This document shows positions 27,475 through 36,703 of a stretch of 64,000 nucleotides of DNA, one piece after another (position 1 is the first letter of the stretch; every line of letters begins with the position of its first letter). The notes beneath the pieces are model-generated. The model was not told where the DNA came from. It saw nothing but the letters and a program-made list of their open reading frames with translations, and ran no database searches. The DNA comes from Corynebacterium diphtheriae (GTDB lineage: Bacteria > Actinomycetota > Actinomycetes > Mycobacteriales > Mycobacteriaceae): contig NZ_LN831026.1 in the NCBI RefSeq assembly GCF_001457455.1, positions 2,108,001 to 2,172,000 of the forward strand, in the 5' to 3' direction. The position numbers were made by a program, and so were the translations under genes.

Positions 27475-28298
27475 TAACGTTCCACAGGGTTCTTCGGGTT
27501 AGCAGCCCACTGCGACCAGCCACCAATGTAGTGACGAGGCGTGCCCAGACCAGCAATGTTCATCGCAATGATGGCCTGAGCTGAGTGGTTACCCGAACCA
27601 GAGTAGATGATAACGTCGTCAGCCGAATGAACGCCTACCCCTGCGAAGACCTCACGGATCTCCTCCGGCGACTTAAACAAGCCCTCCTCAGTAAGCAAAT
27701 CACGTGAAGGAACATTCTCAGCACCAGGGATATGGCCAGCCTTAAGATCCAAGCGCTCCTTACGGCCACCGAAACGGCTCGACTCACGAGCATCAATCAA
27801 AATGCCCTTGTGAGCACGCACATCCTCAATGGTTGCGGTAGGCATATGGCCCAAATCTGGCTTAATTGTGGAGTAACCATGTGGGTTACCAGGGCCACCG
27901 AGCGTCTCATGGCCGGCAGCCTCCCACGCCTGCTGGCCACCATCCAAAATCACAACATCCTGCACACCGGCCCACTTAAGAACCCACCACGCACGAGCAG
28001 CATACAACCCACGCTGATTGTCATAGACCACCACCTGGCGATCCTCAGTGAACCCCCACTGCACAAACCAACGAGCAAGCACATCCTGCGTAGGCAGCGG
28101 ATTACGACCCTCCACAGAACTAGGTGCCGACGCCAACGCCGCCGCGGTATCACAAAAACGCGCCGTACTGATGTGCTCCGAGTTAAACTGCGCATAGCCG
28201 CCGCCCTCATGAGCAGACCACAGGCTTGCAAGGATGATATTGTTGCTGCCCTTATTAATACGCTGGGCCAGCTCGTCAATGCTGATCGTGATACTCAT
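27474..28298 (-). CDS. sseA: Rhodanese-like sulfurtransferase (SseA type) without active-site Cys
   Basis: 274-aa protein with two rhodanese domains, of the thiosulfate/3-mercaptopyruvate sulfurtransferase type. The N-terminal half has ILASLW and WFVQWGFTEDRQVVVYDNQRG, the C-terminal half ILIDARESSRFGG, AGHIPGAENVP and the active loop VIIYSGSGNHSAQA. In active enzymes this loop starts with Cys (CGSGxxA); here the position is Ser. ATG 28298 is chosen over the longer frame because the alignment starts there. Either catalytically altered or a binding protein (inference). Confidence 0.8.
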   Translation of the reverse strand: MSITISIDELAQRINKGSNNIILASLWSAHEGGGYAQFNSEHISTARFCDTAAALASAPSSVEGRNPLPTQDVLARWFVQWGFTEDRQVVVYDNQRGLYAARAWWVLKWAGVQDVVILDGGQQAWEAAGHETLGGPGNPHGYSTIKPDLGHMPTATIEDVRAHKGILIDARESSRFGGRKERLDLKAGHIPGAENVPSRDLLTEEGLFKSPEEIREVFAGVGVHSADDVIIYSGSGNHSAQAIIAMNIAGLGTPRHYIGGWSQWAANPKNPVER

Positions 28299-28584
28299 AT
28301 TCCCAAAGTCTATCCACTTTCGCCCGCTTATGTCCGAATCAGTCTGTTCCACACATCGTGATCGCATGTTTTTCCACACAGTGCATTACAAACCACCAGC
28401 ACACACCCTTTTATTCAAACCTGCTACCAAAGTGTGTTTTTTATCATTGCGCCGGATTTTTAATTTCCACGTGTGCCGGATCATGCCAATCCACCACCAC
28501 ATTATCTTTCGTGTCCAAACCTTGATGGGGGCTGCTCCGGAACCTTAGCCACAATGTTCTTGCAAGCACGCCCGGCGCGCAGTT

Positions 28585-29050
28585 AACGCACCACTTCGAT
28601 ATAGCCGATAAGAAAAGCCAAGACTATCGACGCCGCCGCGGATTCCAACGCCGATGGTGATGGCCGAGTACACACGGTTGGGTCGCAACGCTGCTGGACC
28701 AAGGGCGTCAGTTGATCAACGCGATCAAAGTATTTCCCAACGGCACAATCGCTGCACGTAGTGCCTGCGGAAAGACAAAAAGCGAAATGTCTGCGTAAAC
28801 GACAACCCCAGCACCGCCAACCGGAAGTTATTGGTGGCAAGGAAGGTTTCTGGCTCCCTACTTACCAACTGAAGCCCCAACGTTTGGTACAAACCGAACG
28901 AGCAAAACAGCACCACAAGAGTCAGAGGAGTATTGCGCACAATATTGATGTATCCAGTTGAAATCGAACGCAGCACACCTACGGGCGATACTCACATCGC
29001 GGTCAAGATGGTACCCAATACAAGAGAGCCCACCTCCGCCCCCACATAAC
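28585..29050 (-). pseudogene. gluC-like glutamate ABC permease remnant
   Basis: The minus strand reads AEVGSLVLGTILTAM, a TGA stop, VSPVGVLRSISTGYINIVRN through TNNFRLAVLGLSF, then in another frame DISLFVFPQALRAAIVPLGN and TLIALIN with a stop. These parts match the GluC-type permease of corynebacterial glutamate uptake in the right order, but the middle (about 40 residues) is deleted, the frame is shifted and there is a nonsense codon. The 5' end joins a copied piece of clpB. Confidence 0.65.
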
Positions 29051-29072
29051 AACAGGCCCTGAGCATAGATAA

Positions 29073-29255
29073 CATCCACATGAACCTCGCTGCCATCGCG
29101 AACCTCACCAGACAACAGCTTCTTAGCCAACTGATCGCCAATAGCCTGCTGGATCAAACGACGAGCGGCAAGACGCTGTGCCAGCTGCGCAATCTGAATC
29201 TCCACAATGTGTGCGAGCAGCTCTTGACTCAGCGGATCAAAGATCACCACATCAT
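29073..29255 (-). repeat. Partial duplicate of the clpB 3' end with an internal deletion
   Basis: 183 bases nearly identical to 30253-30522 within clpB. An 87-base segment is missing; it lies between two copies of CAAACGACG in clpB (30335-30343 and 30422-30430), so slippage between direct repeats explains it. The open frame runs on into the gluC remnant but has no sign of being a gene. Confidence 0.85.
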
Positions 29256-29387
29256 AAATAACGTTTAACTAAAAACCTCAATACAGTTCACCAAATAATG
29301 ACAAATAACCAAGCAAACTTACAACTTTAAGAAACGAAAAATTTGCAATATAGCTACATATACCAAAAGTTGGTATTAGCACAAATT

Positions 29388-29849
29388 TTATTTCCGATCG
29401 CTCATAATTAAAGCAATAGATAACACTGTCGGAATTGAAAATATGGACACAAAAGCAATCATTATAACTAAAAGAGGAATCATAAAAAATAAATTTTCAA
29501 AACTAACGGAAATAAACATCAAACAGAACAAATAAGAATAAATTAAAGAAACTCTGAAAACTGCGAAACCCAAAAATTCCACAAATTTTAATTTAGGCTT
29601 TCTCGTTCGCGCCCACGCAGGTAGCAGTAGTACCGAAAAAATACCTAAGAAAATAGAAAAAATAGATAATATCGCCCAACGATAAACATTAAGTGATGTG
29701 CGGACTTCCCAAGCATCCGGCCGACCACCTCTACCGAAGTGCACGGGAACAAGCTCCGTAAGATAGTCGTCATATACGGTGATCAGCATCAATGCTAGGA
29801 GCCAAAAAAGCAAGTTCAAAATAATGCTAAGAATCCAATTTTTCACCAT
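29388..29849 (-). CDS. Small membrane protein, DUF1648-like, AT-rich
   Basis: About 153 aa with four hydrophobic segments and an extracytoplasmic loop ELVPVHFGRGGRPDAW, which resembles the P-x-H-(W/F)-G-x-x-G-x-P-D motif of DUF1648/SdpI-related proteins. Start chosen at the ATG after GAAAGAGGTGTGTTTCCCG. Base composition is clearly more AT-rich than the neighbours, suggesting transfer. It sits between the clpB duplicate and clpB. Function unknown. The AT-rich stretch 29913-30120 holds only a doubtful 62-codon frame. Confidence 0.5.
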   Translation of the reverse strand: MVKNWILSIILNLLFWLLALMLITVYDDYLTELVPVHFGRGGRPDAWEVRTSLNVYRWAILSIFSIFLGIFSVLLLPAWARTRKPKLKFVEFLGFAVFRVSLIYSYLFCLMFISVSFENLFFMIPLLVIMIAFVSIFSIPTVLSIALIMSDRK

Positions 29850-30125
29850 CGGGAAACACACCTCTTTCATAGGCAAATCTATCGGGCAGTAAAAAATAGA
29901 TGGCACCTCCAATCATAATAATTGAGAAAGATGTGATACCCAGAAAAACGCAATCGATGTATGTAGAATACATAGCAAAAAGCAATAGCTATTATTTTCA
30001 CATTATCCGAACCAAAAATCGCAAAAGAAATAAAAATCTCACAAAAAATAGCACCAATGGTGCGCACAACAACGCACGATAGTGGCCTTCATCAAGGATT
30101 CCTCGCAACGTAACTAAAGTGCCTC

Positions 30126-30167
30126 AGAAAAACATAGGTCGGCTGGAGGTTGTTCCTCCAGCCGACC
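30126..30167 (-). terminator. Terminator of clpB
   Basis: GGTCGGCTGGAGG, a 5-base loop and CCTCCAGCCGACC make a perfect 13-bp stem; on the minus strand TATGTTTTTC follows. It lies 45 bases after the clpB stop. Confidence 0.85.
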
Positions 30168-30211
30168 AGTCACCATGTACTTACAGCATGTATCGCTACA
30201 AACGTCAGTTA

Positions 30212-32761
30212 CTACGAGGCGCTAATAACCAACCCATCATTGTCCAAATCCGCATCCACATGAACCTCGCTACCATCGCGAACCTCACCAGACAACAGCT
30301 TCTTAGCCAACTGATCGCCAATAGCCTGCTGGATCAAACGACGCAACGGACGAGCACCATAAGCCGGCTCATAACCGCGCTCCGCAAGCCACAACTTCGC
30401 AGAATCCGACACTGCCAACGTCAAACGACGAGCAGCAAGACGCTGTGCCAGCTGCGCAATCTGAATCTCCACAATGTGTGTGAGCTGCTCTTGGCTCAGC
30501 GTATCAAAAATCACCACATCATCAAGGCGATTCACAAACTCTGGCTTAAACGCCCGCTTTACAGCATCCATCATCTCGTCCTTTGTGCCACCGGCACCTA
30601 AGTTAGACGTCAGGATCAGTACTGTATTACGGAAGTCCACCGTGCGACCTTGGCCATCCGTCAACCGGCCCTCGTCGAGGACCTGCAGCAGGATGTCAAA
30701 CACATCTGGGTGTGCCTTTTCCACCTCGTCGAAAAGAACGACGGTGTATGGGCGACGTCGAACAGCCTCTGTGAGCTGACCGCCTTGATCGTAACCCACA
30801 TATCCTGGAGGGGCACCGACCAAACGAGCGACCGCATGCTTCTCGCCGTACTCCGACATATCAATGCGAACCATCGCACGATCATCGTCAAACATGAACT
30901 CCGCAAGAGCCTTGGCTAGCTCCGTCTTACCCACGCCCGTAGGGCCTAGGAAGAGGAAGGAACCTGTCGGACGGTTCGGATCCGCCACGCCGGCACGGGC
31001 ACGACGCACCGCATCAGACACCGCAACCACAGCCTCCGACTGGCCAACCACACGTTTGCCTAGCTCAGCCTCCATGTTGAGCAGCTTCTCCGTCTCACCC
31101 TGCAACATCTTGCCGGCAGGAATACCAGTCCACGCCGACACCACCTCAGCAATGGTGTCTGGAGTAACCTCCTCGCTCAGCATGGTGGTTTCCACGGTGT
31201 GTTCCTCGGCCTCAGCGACCTGCTTTTCCAGTTCAGGGATACGGCCATAGCGCAGCTCAGCTACCTTGCCGTAGTCGCCGTCGCGTTCCGCGATTTCCGA
31301 CTCCGAGCGCAGCCGCTCCAGCTCTTCCTTGGCCTCGCGAACCTTATTAATCGCGCCCTTCTCGTTGTTCCACCGTGCCACAAGCTCACCGAGCTTCTCG
31401 CGCTCGTCGGCAAGCTCCTGACGCAACTTGACCAAGCGATCCTTCGACGCAGCGTCCGTTTCCTTCGACAGCGCTACCTCCTCGATCTCAAGGCGACGCA
31501 CAATACGTTCCAGCTCATCGATCTCCTGCGGCGAAGAATCGATCTCCATGCGTAACCGCGATGCAGCCTCATCCACCAAGTCAATAGCCTTATCCGGCAA
31601 GAACCTGCTGGTGATATAGCGATCCGACAGCGTAGCAGCCGCCACCAACGCCGAATCCTGGATCCGCACACCATGGTGCACCTCGTAGCGCTCCTTCAAG
31701 CCACGCAAAATACCCACGGCATCCTCTACCGAAGGCTCACCGACAAAGACCTGCTGAAAACGACGCTCCAGCGCAGCATCCTTCTCAATGTATTTGCGGT
31801 ACTCATCCAAGGTGGTAGCACCCACCAAACGCAGCTCGCCACGAGCCAACAGCGGCTTAATCATATTGCCTGCATCCATAGCGGAATCGCCGGTAGCACC
31901 AGCGCCCACAATGGTGTGCAGCTCGTCGATAAAGGTGATGATCTCACCCTCAGCAGACTTGATCTCGTCGAGAACCGCCTTCAAACGCTCCTCAAACTCA
32001 CCACGGTACTTAGCACCAGCCACCATGGAACCAAGATCCAAACTAATCAGAGTTTTGCCCTTCAGCGACTCCGGCACATCCCCTGCCACAATGCGGCGCG
32101 CAAGACCTTCGACGATGGCCGTCTTGCCCACACCAGGCTCACCAATAAGAACAGGATTGTTCTTAGTGCGGCGAGAAAGCACCTGAACCACACGCCTAAT
32201 CTCCTGATCACGGCCAATAACCGGATCAATTTTGCCTTCCCGCGCCCGCGCAGTCAGGTCAGTGGAGTACTTCTCTAATGCTTGGAACTGATCTTCTGGA
32301 GACTCCGTAGTCACCTTCTTATTACCGCGCACCGAAGGGAAAACACCCTTGATGACGTCGTAAGTAGCACCGCGCTTGGTCAGCAACTCGGCAGCATCGT
32401 TAGTCCCGCGAGCCACCGCAGCCAGCAGCACCTCGGTAGAAACGTACTCGTCGCCTAACTCACCCGCCAACTCCTGAGCATTGTTTAAAACGCTTAACGC
32501 ATCACGGTTAAAGTTCGGGTTTGCCAAGTTGGTACCTTCAGCCTTCGGCAGCTTGGCCACCAATGCTTCTGCTTCACGACGAACCACATCGGGGTCCACG
32601 CCCGTAGCGCGCAATACCGGAATAGCAATGCCATCTTCTTGACCTAAAATCGCAGCAAGGAGGTGCTCCGGACGGATATCCGGATTACCTGCGGCCGACG
32701 CCTTCTGCAGCGCCTCTTGCAATGCCTCTTGAGTTTTCGTTGTGGGGTTAAAACCAGCCAT
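30212..32761 (-). CDS. clpB: ClpB disaggregase (Hsp100)
   Basis: 849-aa AAA+ chaperone that extracts and refolds aggregated proteins together with DnaK-DnaJ-GrpE. It has the Clp N domain (residues 1-150), first ATPase with GEPGVGKTA and [14 protein letters not shown], the coiled middle domain (about 410-530), and second ATPase with [14 protein letters not shown] and a [16 protein letters not shown] pore loop. Start ATG follows GGAAGGAAATGATGAACG. An HspR operator lies 55 bases upstream, as in Mycobacterium and Streptomyces clpB, so heat induction through HspR release is expected. Confidence 0.97.
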   Translation of the reverse strand: MAGFNPTTKTQEALQEALQKASAAGNPDIRPEHLLAAILGQEDGIAIPVLRATGVDPDVVRREAEALVAKLPKAEGTNLANPNFNRDALSVLNNAQELAGELGDEYVSTEVLLAAVARGTNDAAELLTKRGATYDVIKGVFPSVRGNKKVTTESPEDQFQALEKYSTDLTARAREGKIDPVIGRDQEIRRVVQVLSRRTKNNPVLIGEPGVGKTAIVEGLARRIVAGDVPESLKGKTLISLDLGSMVAGAKYRGEFEERLKAVLDEIKSAEGEIITFIDELHTIVGAGATGDSAMDAGNMIKPLLARGELRLVGATTLDEYRKYIEKDAALERRFQQVFVGEPSVEDAVGILRGLKERYEVHHGVRIQDSALVAAATLSDRYITSRFLPDKAIDLVDEAASRLRMEIDSSPQEIDELERIVRRLEIEEVALSKETDAASKDRLVKLRQELADEREKLGELVARWNNEKGAINKVREAKEELERLRSESEIAERDGDYGKVAELRYGRIPELEKQVAEAEEHTVETTMLSEEVTPDTIAEVVSAWTGIPAGKMLQGETEKLLNMEAELGKRVVGQSEAVVAVSDAVRRARAGVADPNRPTGSFLFLGPTGVGKTELAKALAEFMFDDDRAMVRIDMSEYGEKHAVARLVGAPPGYVGYDQGGQLTEAVRRRPYTVVLFDEVEKAHPDVFDILLQVLDEGRLTDGQGRTVDFRNTVLILTSNLGAGGTKDEMMDAVKRAFKPEFVNRLDDVVIFDTLSQEQLTHIVEIQIAQLAQRLAARRLTLAVSDSAKLWLAERGYEPAYGARPLRRLIQQAIGDQLAKKLLSGEVRDGSEVHVDADLDNDGLVISAS

Positions 32762-32815
32762 CGTTCATCATTTCCTTCCGTGGACTTTTATCAGTCACTA
32801 GGCACAACGAACACA

Positions 32816-32840
32816 AAGTTGAGTTTGTTCCACTCAACTT
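32816..32840. promoter_or_regulatory. HAIR element (HspR operator) of clpB
   Basis: AAGTTGAGT, 7 bases, ACTCAACTT: a perfect 9-bp inverted repeat of the HspR consensus spacing (CTTGAGT-N7-ACTCAAG) 55 bases before clpB. Confidence 0.85.
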
Positions 32841-32861
32841 CAAAAAAGTTTCCACACACCA

Positions 32862-32921
32862 AAAAATCCACACCGCAGTGGCCGAAAGCTGCTCTTTTAG
32901 CCTCATGCGGTGTGGATTTTT
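32862..32921 (-). terminator. Terminator after the Rpf gene (AATCCACACC type)
   Basis: AAATCCACACCGCA and TGCGGTGTGGATTTTT form a 14-bp stem around a long loop with a smaller inner stem. Similar sequences end other genes at 54951 and 59988. Confidence 0.7.
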
Positions 32922-32959
32922 CGTCGAAACGCCCTTAAACGGGGTGGCCGCTCAAACCT

Positions 32960-33289
32960 CTAACCAAGCGGTCCGCCACAGTTAGGCCACGCACCCGACC
33001 CCTGCATTGCCAACACATTCTCGGCAATCTCGATCTGCTGCTCCTTTGTGGCCTGATCCGCCGTTGGCGCATAGGCGGTTCCACCAGCCCCCGCCCATGT
33101 CTCGGCGCTAAACTGCAAGCCACCGTAATAGCCATTACCAGTGTTGATCTGCCAGTTGCCACCGGATTCGCAGGCGGCAACCTGATCCCACTGGCTCACG
33201 CTGGCTGCTCCAGCCGCCGGCGCAATGGCTGCGGCGAGTCCGCCAGTAGCGGCGACGATCAGTGCTGTCTTCTTTGCGGAAAAACGCAT
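32960..33289 (-). CDS. Resuscitation-promoting factor-like secreted muralytic enzyme
   Basis: 109-aa protein made of a signal peptide ([20 protein letters not shown], ending GAA) and a single Rpf domain: [20 protein letters not shown] with the catalytic Glu, [17 protein letters not shown], and [17 protein letters not shown] with the second Cys of the disulfide. It cleaves peptidoglycan and helps restart growth. It is shorter than Rpf2-type proteins, having no extra domain. RBS is GGAGCATTTTTCCC-like. Confidence 0.92.
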   Translation of the reverse strand: MRFSAKKTALIVAATGGLAAAIAPAAGAASVSQWDQVAACESGGNWQINTGNGYYGGLQFSAETWAGAGGTAYAPTADQATKEQQIEIAENVLAMQGSGAWPNCGGPLG

Positions 33290-33418
33290 AACGGGAAAAA
33301 TGCTCCTTTGCTCGTTTCTTCTCCAGTTGGGTTGCCCAACCTACGCGACCAACCCCCAGGGCTGTCAAATTAGGAATTATCCTCGACAAGTCATCACCAC
33401 TTTGATTATCTGGTTATC

Positions 33419-34207
33419 ATGATGCCTTCTTCCTTCCAGTCAGATCCCACAGATCAGGCCTTTGCGGTGCGCGATCTTTCCGTTTTGTTCGGCCCCAAAG
33501 CAGCCGTCGATCATCTCAATTTGGATGTGCCACACGGCAGCATTTTCGGCCTCGTAGGCCCCAACGGCGCCGGAAAAACCACCATGATTTCGGCAGCCAC
33601 GGGACTGCTACGACCACAGAGTGGTTCAGCGTGGATCAACGGGGTCAATGTCTGGGAGGAACCGGTTGCAGCGAAGGCGCATTTTGGGTTGCTTATCGAC
33701 GGCATGCCCGTCTTCGACCGTCTCACCGCCACGGAGTATCTCGAGTTCCTTGGTGGCTTGCGTTCCATGTCCCCCGATGTGGTTGCGCAGCGCAGCGAGG
33801 AACTACTGAGAACCCTCGGGTTAGCTGAGGCTAAAGACAAGCAGATTGTGGACTTTTCCGCCGGCATGACCAAGAAGATCTTGCTGGCGGGAGCCCTCTT
33901 GCACGCGCCACGCGTCTTGATCTTGGACGAGCCCCTCGAGGCAGTCGATCCAGCCTCCGGGCAACTGATCCAAAAGATTTTACGCAACTATGCCCACTCT
34001 GGAGGCACCGTATTGTTGTCCTCCCATGTGATGGAACTCGTCGAGGGCTTATGCGACCACGTGGCGATCATCAACCAAGGCACCGTGATCGCCTCCGGCA
34101 CCGTCGATGAGGTTCGCGGCACGGGCACCTTGGTAGACAAATTCGTAGAACTCGTCGGCAGCACCCAGCTTGACGACGACAGCTTCGGCTGGTTAGGCGG
34201 CAAATAA
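33419..34207 (+). CDS. ABC-2 type exporter ATP-binding protein
   Basis: 262-aa ATPase with GPNGAGKTTM, signature region VDFSAGMTKKILLAGALLHA (FSAGM in place of LSGGQ) and VLILDEPLEAVDPAS. The permease gene follows one base after the stop. The pair resembles actinobacterial ABC-2 exporters of unknown substrate. The start ATG is only a few bases after a TTGATTAT-like stretch and lacks a ribosome site, so a leaderless message is possible. Confidence 0.85.
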   Translation: MMPSSFQSDPTDQAFAVRDLSVLFGPKAAVDHLNLDVPHGSIFGLVGPNGAGKTTMISAATGLLRPQSGSAWINGVNVWEEPVAAKAHFGLLIDGMPVFDRLTATEYLEFLGGLRSMSPDVVAQRSEELLRTLGLAEAKDKQIVDFSAGMTKKILLAGALLHAPRVLILDEPLEAVDPASGQLIQKILRNYAHSGGTVLLSSHVMELVEGLCDHVAIINQGTVIASGTVDEVRGTGTLVDKFVELVGSTQLDDDSFGWLGGK

Positions 34208-34208
34208 C

Positions 34209-35777
34209 ATGAGCCCCACAAAAACCATCCTGAGGTTCCAATTTCGGCAACGCAACCGAATGATCTCCTCGAATCCCGCCTCGATCATGATGATCATCTT
34301 CATCTGCCTCTACGGATTCATCGGCCTTGCCAGCATGCTCTTTAGCGGCTACGACGGCTACCGCAAACAATACTTCGCCGTCGCAGCGATCATCCTTGCC
34401 GTCGGAGCACTGGGCTACATCATCTCGGTATCAGTGCTTCCCACTGGCGAAAACCACGTCAACCCCCGCGAGCTGGCCTTCTTCCCCCTAACAGCCCGCA
34501 ACATCCTGCCTGCCCTGCTCCTTGCCCCGTTGTTGACGTCGATAGGCATGCTCACCATCTTCTTCGCCCTGACCACCGCAGCCCTCGGCGCATGGATCCT
34601 CCCCACCGGCGCTGCAATCGCATGGGCTCTCGCCGTAGTGATCAACACCGCGCTGACCATCATCATCGGCGAAATAATCCGCTCCGCACTCGGCACCTCT
34701 GGACGCACAAAGAAAGAACGCATCAACATCATCAGCGGATTGGTGATCTTCATAATCATCATCGCCTTCAACGCCTTCCAAGGCCTCGACCTCCAAAGCG
34801 AACAAATCAACCAAGCCGGACACATACTGATGTGGACCCCGCTAGCAGCACCCGCGGGCATCGTCATCGGAATCCTCGAAGGATCACTCACCACCGCACT
34901 CGCCACCGCCGCACTGACCCTCATCTACCTCGCAGGCGCAGTATGGCTATGGCACCGCAACATCACCACTATCCTCAACGAACCTATCGAAAAAGGCTCC
35001 ACCACCACCCGCACCCGCTCATCACGCGTGCTCGTCCCGTGGGCACCAGCCACCCCGACCGGATACATTTACTCCCGAGCACTGCGCTACATCCGCCGCG
35101 ATAGCCGCATGATCAGCCAACTGATTATGACCCCCATCTTGATGGTCTTTCTCACCTACAAGGCGATCGTGGATTCCCCCTGGGCCTTGGTCTTTCTCGT
35201 CGCGATGGCAGCACTCCTAGCTGGTATGGCCGCCTCCAACGACTTCGGCTACGATGGCCCCAACAACTGGAGCATCATCGTCGCAGGCGTTCCCGCTAAA
35301 AACTGGGTACTAGCCCGTCACGCAGCCTCGCTGACAATCCAAAGCAGCACGGTTCTCATCTCTTGGATCCTCCTGCTTGTACTCTTCCCTGACAAAGGCA
35401 TTGCCGTGGCCGTCTGTGTGAGCTCCCTAGGCGCACTCATGGGATCCGCCGCCATCGGATTAGCCTTTACCGTATTCAACCCCTTCCCCACCGCCGCACC
35501 AGGTGTTAATGCCTTCGCTGACCGTTCCGGATACAGCGCCGCCGCTTTCCTCACCGGATTCGGTTCCATGCTGCTTGTGTGGATCCCTATCCTGCCAGGT
35601 GCTGCACTGCTCATCTATGGGTTCAGCAGCAGTGCCGCGCTACCGATCGTGGCCGGCTGCGCACTGTGCATTCTTATACCCGGCGCGATCTACTACCTCG
35701 TGATTCGCAAGGCGGTGGCGCGGGTCGAGCGTGCTACGCCAGAGATCTTTAACAAGGTGAATAAGTTCGTGGGCTAA
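34209..35777 (+). CDS. ABC-2 type exporter permease
   Basis: 522-aa integral membrane protein with about 12 hydrophobic segments in two halves, partner of the ATPase just upstream. An amphipathic N-terminus (TKTILRFQFRQRNRM) precedes the first segment. No substrate can be inferred. Confidence 0.8.
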   Translation: MSPTKTILRFQFRQRNRMISSNPASIMMIIFICLYGFIGLASMLFSGYDGYRKQYFAVAAIILAVGALGYIISVSVLPTGENHVNPRELAFFPLTARNILPALLLAPLLTSIGMLTIFFALTTAALGAWILPTGAAIAWALAVVINTALTIIIGEIIRSALGTSGRTKKERINIISGLVIFIIIIAFNAFQGLDLQSEQINQAGHILMWTPLAAPAGIVIGILEGSLTTALATAALTLIYLAGAVWLWHRNITTILNEPIEKGSTTTRTRSSRVLVPWAPATPTGYIYSRALRYIRRDSRMISQLIMTPILMVFLTYKAIVDSPWALVFLVAMAALLAGMAASNDFGYDGPNNWSIIVAGVPAKNWVLARHAASLTIQSSTVLISWILLLVLFPDKGIAVAVCVSSLGALMGSAAIGLAFTVFNPFPTAAPGVNAFADRSGYSAAAFLTGFGSMLLVWIPILPGAALLIYGFSSSAALPIVAGCALCILIPGAIYYLVIRKAVARVERATPEIFNKVNKFVG

Positions 35778-36362
35778 GTTTCCCGCAGGTTGTGACTCCG
35801 CAGTGTCCGCAGCTCCCGCAGCTTGTGACTCCGCACCCTTGCGAGATACAAAAATCGGTCCGGTGGGCTGGGCACTACGCGGAGTAGGACGTTTTCCATA
35901 ACCATGGCCTGGCTGGGATTGGCTGGCATTGGTGGGCACTGGTGGGCGTTGGTGAGCGCGCCACCCCCGCTCACCCCCGAAAAGACGGCACTTCACACCA
36001 AATCTGCTCAAACGGCCGGTTTGGAAGCGATTTGGTGTGAAGTTCGGAGAAAAATCCTTCGAACTACCCCCGAATGGTGGCTCGGTGGAACCGGAGCGCC
36101 CGCAGCAGCACCCGCTGTAGCAGAGCCGCCGCCGACGAGCATGCCGAACCATCCGAAAATGCTGGCAGGAATGTGATGACTAAACCGTTGGTGAGGCCGC
36201 CTAGTACGCCACCGCGTCGGCCGCCGGTCGCATTGCCGTATACGCCACCCCCGCCCCCCCCCGAAAAGACGGCACTTCACACCAAATCTGCTCAAACAGC
36301 CGGTTTGGAAGCGATTTGGTGTGAAGTGCCGAGAAAAATCCTTCGAAATACCCCCGTTTGGT
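35778..36362. repeat. Repeat-rich intergenic region with two palindromic units
   Basis: No gene seen. Two copies of a palindrome lie at 35991-36042 and 36275-36326: CTTCACACCAAATC ... GATTTGGTGTGAAG (14-bp stem around TGCTCAAA-cggccg-type inner sequence), each preceded by CCCGAAAAGACGGCA and followed by GAAAAATCCTTCGAA. A third copy is at 47264. The stretch also starts with CCCGCAGxTTGTGACTCCGCA repeated at 35782 and 35815. Confidence 0.75.
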
Positions 36363-36667
36363 GGCTCTTCCGGTTTTAGGGTGCATTGTTTGTGTGTCGG
36401 ATGTAGGCGAGGATGCCTTTGCGGCGCTTGCTCATGGTTTTCTTGGCTGCCCGCATGTGGGGCTCGATAGGCTCGACGGACTCGGCTTCAATAACGGTAA
36501 CTATCACCGTGCTCTGCGGTGCGGCAGATGGTATCGACGATGACATTTCCGTTAGGCTGCACGGTAGGTCCTTGGTTTTGTACGGACAAAGCCAAGGACA
36601 CCTAATATCTTGTGCCACGCCCGAACCCCCGGCGAACTAATCAATGCACTCTAAAACCGGAAGAGCC
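36363..36667. mobile_element. ISL3-type miniature element (MITE), 305 bp
   Basis: Ends GGCTCTTCCGGTTTTAGGGT... (36363-36388) and ...CTCTAAAACCGGAAGAGCC (36642-36667) are 26-base inverted repeats with one mismatch and resemble IS31831/IS1207 (ISL3 family) ends. Near the right end the plus strand reads ILCHARTPGELINAL and a stop, like the tail of an ISL3 transposase, but no transposase gene remains. No target duplication is visible. Confidence 0.7.
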
Positions 36668-36703
36668 AGTAAAGCCGAGTAATGCCGATTAATGCCGTCC
36701 CTG

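Noticed and set aside
28858..29250. 130-codon frame joining clpB copy and permease remnant
   Set aside because: A chimera of a ClpB tail with out-of-frame gluC sequence, without start signals; not a gene.
29879..30067. 62-codon frame in the AT-rich island
   Set aside because: Chance frames are common in AT-rich DNA; no ribosome site or motif supports it, although a fragment of a membrane protein cannot be excluded.
35991..36326. Direct repeats that could suggest a CRISPR array
   Set aside because: Only two palindromic copies about 280 bases apart, no regular spacers and no cas genes.
36376..36618. 80-codon frame inside the miniature element
   Set aside because: It ends in the terminal repeat and resembles no transposase N-terminus; the element is better explained as non-coding.
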